Assembly: GCA_014529385.2 (NCBI GenBank) | Contig: CM043959.1 | Coordinates: 13,238,809-13,302,808 of the forward strand | Source: Adiantum capillus-veneris | Taxonomy: Eukaryota > Streptophyta > Polypodiopsida > Polypodiales > Pteridaceae | Length of the DNA: 64,000 bases | Reading direction: 5' to 3' | The notes under the pieces: generated by a model | Database searches by the model: none | What the model saw: only the letters and a program-made list of their open reading frames with translations | What the model was told of the DNA's origin: nothing | Shown here: positions 1 to 11,500 of the stretch, in pieces | Layout of the letters: the number at the start of each line of letters is the position of its first letter | Position numbering within the stretch: the first letter of the stretch is position 1 | Made by a program: the position numbers and the translations under genes

Positions 1-67
1 GAGGTAGAGGTGTCTGAAGCTTCCCTTACTAATCCAAAACCTTCCCTACTTCTATATCAATGGAAAA

Positions 68-916
68 GTGTATATCCATCTCCATCATATCCAATGTCTA
101 CTTAATATGAGGGAAGACTACTGTATTGCAACCATTTCTGAAGCTTCTAAGGTGGCCAAAGATTTTATTGACATAGAAGAAGAGTCAAAAGAGGAGTTTT
201 TGGCACCTGATCTTCAGACATCCAATAAAGATTTTATGCGTGCTCCAGATGCACTTGCTCTATGCATGAGAAGAGTGGAAGAGGAGAAACCTTCCCTCAA
301 AGATGAGGATTTTGAAAAGAGACTTGTTGAACTTGGCATCCAATCTTTTGGCAGAGACTTTAAGCTGAAAAAAATTGGAAAGCAAGTTGACATAAGAGAG
401 ATGACCGGATCATGCAATCTCCTTCAAGAAAAAGTCATTGCCGAAGATGAGTTACAAAAGGTAGATTTTCACCTTGATCTCTCTTCTGAAATCTTTCTTT
501 TTTTTCAAGTTTGTTTTAATTACTCATTATGTCTTGTTTTGCAGATTGAACTCCTTGACAAAGACAATTTTCTTGGAAGAGCTAAAGGCTCCAGAGGGAA
601 AGCAATAGAGGGCTCTTCAAGAAGGGATGCCTCCTCTCTCATGCACTACATGCCTACATTGGATAGTGCCACCTTCTGTGCTTTTCATCTGCAGTATTAT
701 GAAGATCCTGAGTTGCCAATGTTTGCCCTGAAGATATTGTCACGGTTTTTAGGGTACACTGCCCTTCAAATCAATGCAAACAAGATCATGCTACTTGAGA
801 GAGCAGCAGCACTTAGAATATTTGGATATGCGTTCAATGCCTCAAGAGCAGATACTTTCTTCGCTACTCTAGCTATGCAGCAGAGAGACAAATGTCAACC
901 TTCTTGGGGGCTATAA
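68..916 (+). CDS. Unrecognised protein, probable one-intron gene fragment
   Basis: An open frame of 282 codons runs to a TAA at 914-916. The first ATG in frame is at 107; the frame is open upstream of it, so this may be an internal part of a longer gene beginning outside the window. Positions 461-544 look like an 84-bp intron: AAAAG|GTAGAT at the donor, a T-rich tract, and TTTTGCAG|ATTG at the acceptor. It is a multiple of three, so the frame stays open through it. Splicing gives a soluble, charged, Glu- and Lys-rich N-terminal half and a Leu- and Ala-rich C-terminal half, with no signal peptide or membrane segment. I recognise no family. Seeing a clean intron in an otherwise decayed neighbourhood suggests a gene fragment rather than chance. 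Confidence 0.4.
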   Translation: MYIHLHHIQCLLNMREDYCIATISEASKVAKDFIDIEEESKEEFLAPDLQTSNKDFMRAPDALALCMRRVEEEKPSLKDEDFEKRLVELGIQSFGRDFKLKKIGKQVDIREMTGSCNLLQEKVIAEDELQKVDFHLDLSSEIFLFFQVCFNYSLCLVLQIELLDKDNFLGRAKGSRGKAIEGSSRRDASSLMHYMPTLDSATFCAFHLQYYEDPELPMFALKILSRFLGYTALQINANKIMLLERAAALRIFGYAFNASRADTFFATLAMQQRDKCQPSWGL

Positions 917-1498
917 AAGAAGAAAGTTTTTGAGATATAGGGATGACATGCCTAGAGATATGAAAAAAAAATCAAAAACTGATGTAAATTTGACAATTTT
1001 TTGCACCAAAATATCTTTTTTGAATTTGGATCTCTTTCAAAAGATTCAGTACAAAGTTTCAAAGTGAAGCATTAATCTCCATCTGTGGTTGATCAACATG
1101 GTTGTTTGATCTCATCCGTTGTAATTGCCTCCTATATAACCAATTGAATAATTCCTTTAGTGCATTGCTCCTTCTTTGTCCCCCTCCCTTTCTCGTACAT
1201 TTGAAAAAAGAAGTCCTCGCTTGATAGTGAGATTTTTCCATTCCCTGAGTATTCCATGTTGCAAGGGGTCCTTGTTTTGCAAAACATGGTCCATGCAGGT
1301 ACAGAATATGCTAAAAATTAAAAAAAAACTTAGTTGAACTCAATAGGATGCAATGTAAAATACTATCCAGACTTTAGAAAGTAATTGAATACTCACCAAG
1401 TAATATGTGATGTCTTTTGCTCCCCAAGCATCTGTAATAGCAATTATTAAAAGCTTTATTGTCTTTTTAAAGTCATCTGCATAAGTAGCAGAGCTAAC
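917..1498. other. AT-rich spacer, nothing recognised
   Basis: Poly-A and poly-T tracts are present (for example near 961-970 and 1320). I see no coding frame or repeat boundary here. Confidence 0.5.
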
Positions 1499-3511
1499 TT
1501 ATTCTCTCAAAATTTTCAAAAAATTGTCGAGCTTCTTCCACATTTTCATGCGTTTGTTGGCTACATCTGGTCTACTTTTGACATTGGTTGTTATAACACA
1601 AAGATCCTTCCAACAGTTCCACATAGCATCAACTTGTTTGTTGTTATGATTACTCAAAAATCTTCTAGCTTTTGCTCCACCCATTGAAACATCTTGCAAA
1701 ACATAACCTGTTCCTTTTGAAAGAATAGGATCTTTTTTTAAATGCACTTGACCACCATGGAAACCCATTTGAGAGAGCAAAGCCTCGCATTTTTCTATGC
1801 ACTCGTCTGCAATTTAGTTGGCTTAATAGAATATGCATAATCAAGATGGAGTCGAAGCAATTTGTCCAAGATTCTAATCTCTGCATGCATTGTACATTTT
1901 TTAAATCTATTGTTAGAATTGGATCCCAAATCATAGAAGACGATGGGTAGTCGATGACGTTCACACTATTTCTCGATGGTGGTTTTCCAATCTCGTGTTC
2001 TGCAAGCCATCCTTTTGTTCTAGTGCTTGCCATGCAATATAGACATAGATACTTGGTATTGGCACCTCCACATACACCAAACATGCACTTTAATGCTTTT
2101 AGGTCGGCACTCAAGTGCCATTCTACAAAAAAGTGACCCATGCCATCTACACAAAGTTTTTCACCTGTATTTTGGTCATGTATAACAGAAGGGATATCGG
2201 TCTGCAAAAACAATCATTTCAATGTATCCTGATTTTCGACTAGTATTTGAGTTGCTTCGATCCACCAAAGCTCCATTTCTGATTGAGTTTTGTAATATGA
2301 GGAATCAAGCTTACCCTAGCTATAGTGCAATGCTCTATTCATAACGGATAAGGATACTCTTTCCATTTTTTGACATTTCTGAATTTAAGCTTCATCCAAT
2401 TTCAGAACACATATAAGTTTCCCTTCACAATCTACTTCTTGCATATTATAGTATCTCACCATAGAAGATTGAACATTTTTTATACTCATCCAAATGTTAT
2501 TAAAAACATTATACTCAAAAGAAGATTTTTTTTTTCTGTTTTTCATATGGCATTGTTCCTTCTATATGATAGTACTCTCCAAAATGTTCTATTTCTTCGT
2601 TTAACAGTCCTAACTTTTCCAACATTGTGAAGCATAAGCAACCCAAAATCTTTAATCTTGTAATACTTTCAAATCTGAAATCAGGTTTTAGAGATGGCCC
2701 TGTAACCCCTTCTACTCACCCCCACTATGTCACAGACTTCTTGCATTTGAGAAGGTTGGACCAGTAAATCCATATCTTTCAGTAAATTTTGAAATACCAA
2801 TTTTTTCTGAGTTTGATTTTCAAGAAGTTTCAAAAGTTTAAGAATATCACTTCTGTTCATTGCCTCATTCAAAAATCTCACCCTTTTTTGAACATTGGAC
2901 ATATCAAATCCTAAAAGACTAGTCACATGTTCTCTAGTAATCTTTAATCTTTTTTTTCTTTGTTCAGAACCTTCTGTTAAGTTTACTACATCTCTCATTC
3001 GTTTTACTCGTGCTCTTAATCCTATTAGAGTTTCTTTTAAAGTCCGAAGCTAGTGATTTTCTTGTTTTAGAGATGCTATTTGGTTTTCAAGTTCTAAAAT
3101 TCTTATTGCATTTGAAGACAAAACAGTTTTGAGATATTGAATGTAATGTGTATGATCAATGTGTAAATGAGATAACCCAAAACTATATCCTAGTAAGCCA
3201 TCAACCCCATCACCAACAAATCTCATCAAATCATGAGGTGTGTGAAAAGATGAATACCTTCCAGTGCTAGGATCCAGTGGATACAAGCTCCCATCTGTCC
3301 ATATATCAATGTGTTTCTTTCCCTCGTTGAGAAGTTGTTGTGCTTCATTTGCAATAATTGGTCTTTGATAGACACTCCACGTAGTAGAATATTCTTGGCT
3401 TAGCTTAATGTTCAAGTGAAACTTGCGGTTATCACTAATGGAAGATGTATTAGTCATTGTAAGTAACGAAGGAGCAGAAAGTATAATGGAAATAACATAA
3501 CAACAGAACAA
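1499..3511 (-). pseudogene. Decayed transposon-like gene, minus strand
   Basis: Four minus-strand frames in consecutive order (3511-3050, 2998-2681, 2213-1665, 1780-1499) look like pieces of one gene broken by frameshifts and stops. The third holds a Trp-His-Leu segment followed by a Cys-x2-Cys pair (KYLCLYC, near residues 55-61 of that frame). The fourth begins GFHGGQVHLKKDP and later reads GGAKARRFLSN, carrying on the third after a frameshift near 1780. This layout (CxxC pair, then a G-x-HGG motif, then a helical tail) recalls transposon-derived proteins shared by algae, plants and cnidarians. I recall it only loosely and cannot name the superfamily. The first two pieces carry a short Glu- and Gln-rich helix (LELENQIASLKQENH). 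Confidence 0.35.
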
Positions 3512-4679
3512 GGTGCATCAGAGAAGAAGAGATAAAGCTCGCGAAAGGTGAGAGAAAAAAGAGAGATTCAAAAGTGGAAACAACTATTTGCAGCCAAGTG
3601 AAGTAAATGAAAACCAATTTCGAGATGAACCACAAAGGAATGTGAAGAAAACGATATCTTTTTGAATATTTACAGATATGTACCTAGATACGCTTTAGAT
3701 TACGTAGATATGCTTTGAATGACCAAAACAAACAAATTTGAAACCGTTTTGACCATGAACGGCTCTGCTAATTAGTAATTTAACCAATTCCTTACACAAC
3801 CCTTTTTGAGTCGTTTTTGGTCCTAATGGCTCCTCTCCTACGTGCTTGGTCTTGGTAATTCCAACTATACTCATGTGGTGGGATACCCAATTCAAAACAG
3901 GAAAATCCTCACAATCAACTTCAAAATCACCTAACCACCAAATGTTCTCTGCATGAACACTAGAATTTTTGAGATCTTTTTGGCCTCTCTTGTATCAAAG
4001 CATTTAATCTATATTATGGAGACTTTCAAGTCTTCTATTCTTCTAACTCTCACTTTCATCTAACTTAATTAAAAAAATGGCTTGTCCATTTTTACCTCAA
4101 AATGTTAAAGATCAATGAATTTCATCATTAGTATTTATAAAATTCTTAAGTCAAAGAACAGGTTATTGAAACAATTAACCTTTTGATTTTTTCACCTTCT
4201 CAACAAGATATACGTCATCAACGTAATAAGGTTCTCCAATCATCTTCATGACCCCGATGTTGATTTCAAACTTTGCTTGCTTTGGTAAAAAGCATCCCTA
4301 CAATTTTGTCTAAAAGATGTTTTTGTGGAAGAAGAAGCTCAAACCTGGTTAGCATGTACGAAAAAGAGAGCTAAGAGCTCACAAAATTTGTATGATATGT
4401 TGTTGCCTCTATTTCAGGAGAAACTACAAATGTAAATCTTAACAAGGCACATGTACAACCCCTTCGCGATCAATGCCGTTACACTTTTTTGTTGCAAATC
4501 TATCTAATGTGATTAAGGAGGATAGAACTAAAAATATGCATGCTAGAAGAATGCCAAAACGTGGTGCAAACCTTGCATGCCATTAAGTTGGATGTATTTG
4601 TGTAGTTATATTCGCTTAATTTCTCAATATGCCTTTTTATACATCAAATAATTATGTTTTAGTTGTTGATGATGTAATA
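3512..4679. other. AT-rich spacer, nothing recognised
   Basis: No domain-bearing frame was found. Part of 4150-4679 could be more of the copia remnant that follows, but it is too decayed to show. Confidence 0.4.
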
Positions 4680-5970
4680 TGAGCAAGTACTTTTATCATT
4701 TGATGAGGCACAAAATTTACAAAACTAGTTGGCTACAATATAATGCTATTGTTAAAAATGATGGGTTTTCAAGCTAAGATAGAACATGATGATAGTTTTC
4801 ACCGCTATAGGTCTAAAATTTTAAGACTTTTGATCCCACTTATCATATGACTACCATTCATGGTATTTATGCAATTAGCAACCCATAATGGTTGAGATAA
4901 ACATCAACTCGACAAAAGGCTACATTTTATAATGGTGATCAAAATGAAAAAATGCATGTAGTGCATCCTATGATATTGTTTAAGAAACCAAGGTGTGCCG
5001 GCTTAATAAGGCTTTGTATGGTTTAAAGCAAGCTCCACATGCTTGGTATGGAAAGATTCACCCTTCACTGCACAAGACTCTTAGAATAGTCAAACTCAAA
5101 GCCCTTTGTTTGTCAAATGTCTCGGTGATGCATTTCAACTCTGCGTTGATGGCATGCTGCTCACTAGACAAAATAGCCCATATTGCAAATTTTAAGGTCG
5201 ATTTGAATGCCTCTATTGAAACGTTGAATTTAAGAATTTCATGCAATCTAAGAAACTGTTAGCAAGTACACTGAGACATTGTTGCGTAGATTAGGTCTCA
5301 AGGGTTGCAAGCCTATTGCTACTCTTGTGGAGACAAGGTTTGAAGCTTAGTCTTCCTAAGATCAAGACTACTTTGATGTCACCCTCATTCAACACGGTTT
5401 TGATTGCTTGACTTAATGTATGCATTACAATACCATGTAAGTATGCAATCTTGCGAGTAGGCATATTTATGAAGACCAAGGTCTACAACGTCGAAGATAG
5501 TTCAACATAGCATTTGCTATTACGTAAGTGGCACTATGCATCTTGGGTTGTTTTAATCAAAGGAAGATCATTGCCGTCAAATTGACATACATTTCAAGCC
5601 ACAAATTGGGATGACTGATATGAGACATGAGTGTCCACTAGTGGTTTTTCCTTCACGCTCGATAGCTCATGGATATATTTGTTGAGCAAGAAGCAACCTA
5701 CATTGGCCACTTCTAGTTGTGAGGCTCGAGTACAGAGTACCATACACAACTCCTATCGAGTGCTTTGGGCTCAAAACTCCTTTTGACTAACTTGGTTTGC
5801 AAAAAAAACTATCCCCACTACCAATTAGAGCGCTTTGACAACTATGAGGAACCTAGTGTTCTATGCTTGCACAAAGCATATCTAAACGCATGTTCATTAA
5901 GTCAAGGAGAGTGAGTATGAGTTTAATTTGGCTTATGTGCCTACCCAAGCCAACCTTCATTAGTGTAAGT
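4680..5970 (+). pseudogene. Ty1/copia pol remnant (RT and RNase H), heavily frameshifted
   Basis: Reading all three plus frames in order recovers a copia reverse transcriptase and RNase H. A TYHMTTIHGIYA-like stretch is near 4840-4880. The block CRLNKALYGLKQAPHAWY at 4993-5046 is near-identical to the copia RT signature. YVSGTMHLGL follows near 5520-5550, the RNase H stretch LLSKKQPTLATSSCEA near 5679-5726, and YEFNLAYVPTQAN, the copia C-terminal tail, near 5915-5955. Several frameshifts and stops separate the blocks, so it is dead. No LTR, integrase or gag was seen, so it is a truncated fragment. Domain order and strand are consistent from end to end. Confidence 0.85.
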
Positions 5971-6614
5971 GGGTAACTAGAGGAGAGCCTCCATGTCTCT
6001 GGATCCCTCGAAATAAGCAACATAACTATCTCTGATCTATCAATTCCAATAGGTCTCTAAGTATGTGTTGTCTTATGAGAAGGAATGCACAAAGATCTCG
6101 TAGGCTCCTATATGAGTAGGCTCTTATATGATAGACATTTGCATCCATAATGATGCTTCTTCATCCATCCCCACAGGCCGTACATTTCCTCTAATCACTC
6201 GGCATGTATGCTACATGCCCAACCTCAATCTCTGAATTGTGAGATGAGACTCTAGGTTGTCCAATTATCACTCTGGCATATGGGTATGTATGTGCCCATG
6301 TATCCGGTCACTGGATGAAGCATCTGCTAGAGAGTCGTCAAGTGTCCTCTAAATCTTTGAAGGAAGAGGCAATATAGGTGAAATCCATGCCCCTCATATG
6401 TAAAGCTGACAAATATCCATTATGATCCACACCGTGTGTGAACCACCATGTCGTCTGTGCATACCATGATATACCCTTTCTTGCCTCTACGAGCTGCCTA
6501 AACGTCTCAAAAGATCTAAATGAAAATTTGTCATGTCATAGCTCTCTCAATTTCTCGATGAAACATACTCCCCGAGAGAAAACCTTCCCTAAGCACTCTC
6601 ATAATGTCATATGG
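5971..6614. other. Spacer downstream of the copia remnant
   Basis: Nothing coding is recognisable. It may include the decayed copia 3' LTR, but no terminal repeat partner is in the window. Confidence 0.35.
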
Positions 6615-6756
6615 GACGGAGGGTTCTCATGACCTATGGTCTCTCGATCTGTCCCAACCATGGAGGTGTAAGTCAAGGTGGCCACATGACGGAGGGTTCT
6701 CATGACCTATGGTCTCGATCTGTCCCCACCATGGAGGTGCAAGTCAAGGTGGCCAA
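6615..6756 (+). repeat. Two-copy 73-bp tandem duplication
   Basis: A unit starting GACGGAGGGTTCTCATGACC occurs at 6615-6687 and again from 6688 to about 6756. The copies differ by a few substitutions and a small deletion (TCTCTCG versus TCTCG). It is a local duplication with no sign of coding. Confidence 0.9.
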
Positions 6757-7672
6757 ACTGTTGTTGCATACATCATGGCATGGGCAGCTAAGTTGCCAGA
6801 AAGACTCCGCTTATTTGTGTTGGGCTCCTTAAAGTGCACCTAATAGCAACAGTGCTCCAACATTGCTAATGCAATATAAACTCTAGTGAGCATGTCTCTC
6901 GTTGCACTCTCCATGGAGAAACAACCTGTAGTGGTAATATAGGTTATCCCAAGTTATATATATAAGTCTTACAACCTCGACCCACCTAGTGTGAATAGCA
7001 CTCTTGTCTTTATCAATCTGGATGTATGAAAAATCAGAGCCTAGGTCTTCCAAGGTTCATTGAGCCGTCTATGAAAAGAAAATTATCCAAGGCTTGCAGA
7101 GGATGTTAGAGTCCCCCCCTATGACTCAAATACCAAGACAATATCATATATGTATAGTATACTACGAACAATACCACCTGCCAAATTCATGCCCATACTT
7201 CCTGCACGAAGAACGCGCTCACATCTTGTCGATGTAGAGGCAGGCTGTTCGCAATTTGACACCTCGCAAGAGAGGTGACAATGCAACAAAATAAGTAAAA
7301 GGATTCTCAAAATTAAGGTATCTTCATAAGGTGGTTCCTTACAATTGATATGATGAATGTCATGACATGTTTGCTAAGACTGTCCCTTGGACTGCTGTTG
7401 ATAAAAAATTGACGTTTAGTGGAGTTTGCATCATATAAAAGATGGAATATGCCCCTCACAATTTTTGGTTGGTAGTCCTTCACAACTGCAATTCTCTTGT
7501 AATTTGTCTCAAAATTCTTTCAAAATGTCGATCTTTACACTAGGACATGTTAAAAACTTACCTGTTTTTTTCCAAGACAATCTTGAAATCTGTCTGGGAT
7601 TTTGTAAACTTTGCAATACCAAGTGACGAGGCAGATTCCTCAGAAAAGAAAGAACTACATATAATAACATGT
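6757..7672. other. 3' flank of TASH3, possible 3' UTR near 7650
   Basis: This lies downstream of the TASH3 stop at 7673-7675 (minus strand). No other gene or repeat was recognised. The part next to 7672 should hold the TASH3 3' UTR, but I see no decisive polyadenylation signal. Confidence 0.35.
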
Positions 7673-8507
7673 TTATGAAGTGACATACAAAATCGGAACT
7701 AAACCAGCAATTTTGCCATCTCGACCCGGTTTCTTTTTTCGTACCTAGGAAAATGCACCAAAAACTGGGTTTAACGACAACTCATAAACTTGAGACAGAA
7801 TAAGGAGAAAAACCTACATGAAACCATCCATCGACCTCATACTCGATCTCTAATTCTTCTCCAGCGGTAAGGTTCAGCTGCAATTCCACATCATATTCTT
7901 CTTAGGACAGCACACCGTCATGGTCATACCACTCATTACTGCAGAACAACTAGGTACCTCTTCATCTCCACCAGCAGTGAAATCATATAATGCTTTCCCA
8001 AACTGAGGAGTCTCTTGTGGTTCCTCATCATCGTCGGCCCTTCCAAGTACATCGTCAGGTAGATTTCCGAAGGAATCCATCCGTCCCATGAAACTGCTGC
8101 TTTGTTTCTGAGCACCCATCCTTGATGTAGCCTATTGCAATGTGATATATTTGGCCAGGAAAAGTTGTAAAGATTAGGGAGGATAAAATAGAGAGCCATT
8201 CATGGCATTTACATAAAAATCAACACTTATTTTCACAATAGAGATTGGAGTAGAAAGTAAACAGAAGGATGCAGAACATTCTTGCTTCACCGTCTGTGCG
8301 TGACAAAGGTTTCACGCTTAAGGCACATAAATTTGTAGGTTTAGTAATTAGTTACACCTTTAGAACTGTCTTATAAAAAGCAACAAAATTATTTTAACTA
8401 CCCTTGAGAGGAGAAGACATTACCAAAAACTCTGGCAGCTGGTCTGATGATGAGTCCATTGATAAATTGCTTACCCGACTTGTAGGATGAGAAGATAACT
8501 GCTTTTC
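7673..8507 (-). other. TASH3: TASH3 last four exons with C-terminal SH3 domain
   Basis: The exons are 84, 174, 60 and 72 nt. The SH3 fold is spread over the last three: [12 protein letters not shown] ends the 7958-8131 exon, [20 protein letters not shown] is the 7818-7877 exon, and the last exon ends with [10 protein letters not shown] and a stop. The ALYDF motif, the Trp of GW and the terminal G-L-V-P-x-x-Y are the usual peptide-binding residues of the SH3 family. Introns between these exons are 292, 80 and 73 bp. One frame runs on past the true donor at 7957, so a continuous-frame model here would be wrong. Confidence 0.93.
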
Positions 8508-11500
8508 CTGTAACACCACACAAGACCACACAGAAACATGAGGATTTATCCAAACAATAAGCACATCAAGAAACTTGAAAGTGACTACATGCAACCTGTG
8601 AATTCAGCAGCAAAAGCAGGCCCCCCTAAATCTATCAATATCTCAATGGGAAAACAAAATGACCCATTTAAGCTTTGAGCGGTTTACCTTGGGACTTCCT
8701 ACAAAGATCTGAGGTCACTGCTTAGAGCATAAAATCAGATTCCATTCAGGAACTGATGAGTCATGCGAAACGGGGTTTTGCCATTCATTCAAGCAATTTG
8801 ACCTACCCCACAGATGAAATCATGACGCAAAGGACCGAACAGACTTGGAAGAATGAAAGTAGAAAGAGGAAGAGCAACCCAGAAAAGAAAGAAAAGGATG
8901 CACGACCCAAGCTTACTCTTCAAAAGAGAGCTCTCTACATCAAAGAGGGGAAGTGCTTTGGATGCGGAGAAACTGGGCATATCTCCGCAAAGTGCCCTAA
9001 AAAGGCACCGAAAGAACAGAATGACAACGATGAAGACACGCATGACGGTTCGAAAGCAGCTGAGGAACGTGGACGAAAAGGCAAGATGAAAGCCAGACTG
9101 GTTCCAGATTGCATGGGTACTGACCCAAGCACGATTGACGAGAGTACAAAACTATGGAGAGCATGGGGCAAAGTGAAAGACCAAGAAGCCCAGATTTTCT
9201 TTGATGGAGGACCCAAGGCCAACTTCATTTCACCTGAACTAGCGGCGCGACTAGAGATCACAACCGATCGGATGGGACCACTAGCAGAGGCAGTTCTAGC
9301 GACACCTGGCAGGGACGTAGCCATTACACCTGTCATTGGCAAACTTCGGTTGCATTGTCAGGGGTATTTGAGGCACAAGGACTTCTACATAATGCCCTTG
9401 GAAGGTTGTGATGTCCTCTTGGGAATTCCCTAGTACCATAAGAACAACGCCGTGGTCGACTGGGCGAGAAAAGCCACCTTCACTACACAGAAGGGCAGAA
9501 CCATTGTACTTGATGTAAAACTTAAGGGCAAGTCTGTCCCTATTGTATCGGCTTCGGCCGATTCAAAATTAATAAAATCCAGTCTGTTTGTTTACTCGGT
9601 CTTTTTGAAAGAGTTGAATGATGAGGATAGGACAAATATGTCTGAACTTGATAAAGAACGCCAAGATTTTCTCCACACTCATGCCGATTGCTTTTCAGAG
9701 GGCCTGCCACGCGAGTTACCACCCACTCGTCCTGAGGATCATACCATTGATCTGATACTTGGAAGCACACCACCGAACCGGCCACCTTACCGTGTGAGCC
9801 GAGCCCAGAACAAAGAAATTATGAACCAAGTAAAAGACCTCTTGGAAAAGGGTCTTGTCCAGCCTAGTACTTCACCATACTGCTTCTCCCCTTTCTCGTG
9901 GGGACCCACAGAGGTGACTGCCTGACATTGAAAGAGAAATTCTCTACTTGACCCGTTTTGACTTTGCCGAACTTGCAGAAGTCATTTGAAGTATATTGTG
10001 ATGCTTGTGGTCGTACTCTGGGTGCGGTTTTAATGCAAGAAGGCCATGTCATTGCCTACGAGAGCCGATTGTTCTCAAGGCCAAAATTGAGAGCACAGAT
10101 TTATGAGAAAGAGCTTTTGGCGGTTATCCATGCTCTTACTCAGTGGCGACATTACCTACTCGGAGCGGATTTTACTGTCTTTACAGACCATCGGAGTTTA
10201 AGCTACTTCTTGTCACAGAAGCAGCTATCCAAAAAGCAGATGCGGTGGGCGAACATCTTGTCACAATTTCACTTCCAGATTGTCCATGTGCAGGGACAGA
10301 AGAATTTGGTGGCGGATGCTTTGTCCCGGAAGCCGTAGGTTCTAGCTATTTTCGCGTAGGAGCTTCGTGGATATGGTCGATCAATATGCCACAGATATAG
10401 ATTTTGCAGATATTTTCACTCGGATACGGAATGGGGAGATAATAACGGCATAACAGACTTTTAGGACTCGATGCGCGATGAAGTAAGGGTTGGAGTGGTT
10501 AATAAGTCCGGGGTCAAGACCCAAAGATTTCTAGTAAACTTTGGAAGCGCCATCTTGCTCTATCTGCTCTTTGCTAGGACCGGGATTCTTTCAGAACAGC
10601 ACACACCTGAAGCTCTGATACGACTGTCACGCGGACGGGCACCACGTGCCAACGGAAAAGAACATACTGAACAACTTTAAGCACTTCAAATAACAATTGA
10701 ACTGAAAGAGATGCGCGACACACAAGACGGGGAGTTGGCGGAGTTCCACCCCTAGAGAGCACTGGCCCCAAACCTTGGCACCCCTTTCGGTATTTCTTTA
10801 GATTGCTTGAACTCAGTATAATGCCGGTACTACACGCTCTGCACCTTCACCTAGAAACGTGCCAGAGAATGAGTCCATGGCACAAATTTAAAGGCCCTTG
10901 GCCTATGAAAAGCAGTTACATGGAAAGCTTCAAAAGCATCTAGTCCCAAAAACTAGCATAAAAAGCTCCCAACGCAAATTACGGAAATCCGTAAAGCTAC
11001 CACGTCATCAGCGCAAAACGCAAAAATCCGTACAAGTGCCACGTCAGCATGTCAGCACATTTAGGGGATGGCCATATAGCTGTCATGTCATCATCTTCTA
11101 CGTTGTGTGTTTTTTGTTTTGTTTTGTATTAGGAGTCGGGTTGGGCACTCCCCGACGCTCCTTACACAAGAACGACCAGGACTATGCACCCAGGCTCCTA
11201 GGGAAGACGCTTTTACGTGAGGCCAGAATTATCTACACTCTTAGAGCAGTGCCCTTGAGAGACCCATCTCGCTGACTAGTTATGGGCGTGACAGCGACCA
11301 AGTACCTCTCTTTAAAGGCCCAGGTACTGCAGGACTTGCTTGGTCTTCCCTTTGGAACTGCCTCCTTTAGGTAACTTAACACTCACCTCACTAAACTACC
11401 CTTGTAACCCGACGGTTTTCCCCTAGGAAATGCCATACCCGCTTGGAAGGGCGTTGGCTCACACGTGGCGTCCGCTGAGGTTGGTGGTGTCTCCCTTTAC

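Larger units (their letters stand above)
8640..10470 (+). mobile_element. Family-A Ty3/gypsy fragment, RT deleted
   Basis: Plus-strand gag-pol of the family that recurs at 32051-44312 and 53967-59686. It starts inside gag near 8650 (decayed capsid end [16 protein letters not shown]-like) and runs through zinc knuckle, protease and the protease-RT linker. It then jumps from the RT N-terminus (QPSTSPYC, near 9883) to the end of RT ([10 protein letters not shown]), and ends in the RNase H-integrase linker near 10470. The RT core is absent and no LTR was found, so this is a dead internal fragment in a TASH3 intron. Confidence 0.85.

Noticed and set aside
7874-8119. Single long minus frame taken as the whole SH3 exon
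   Set aside because: The frame runs into the intron after GGDEE; splicing at 7957/7878 restores a continuous SH3 sequence.
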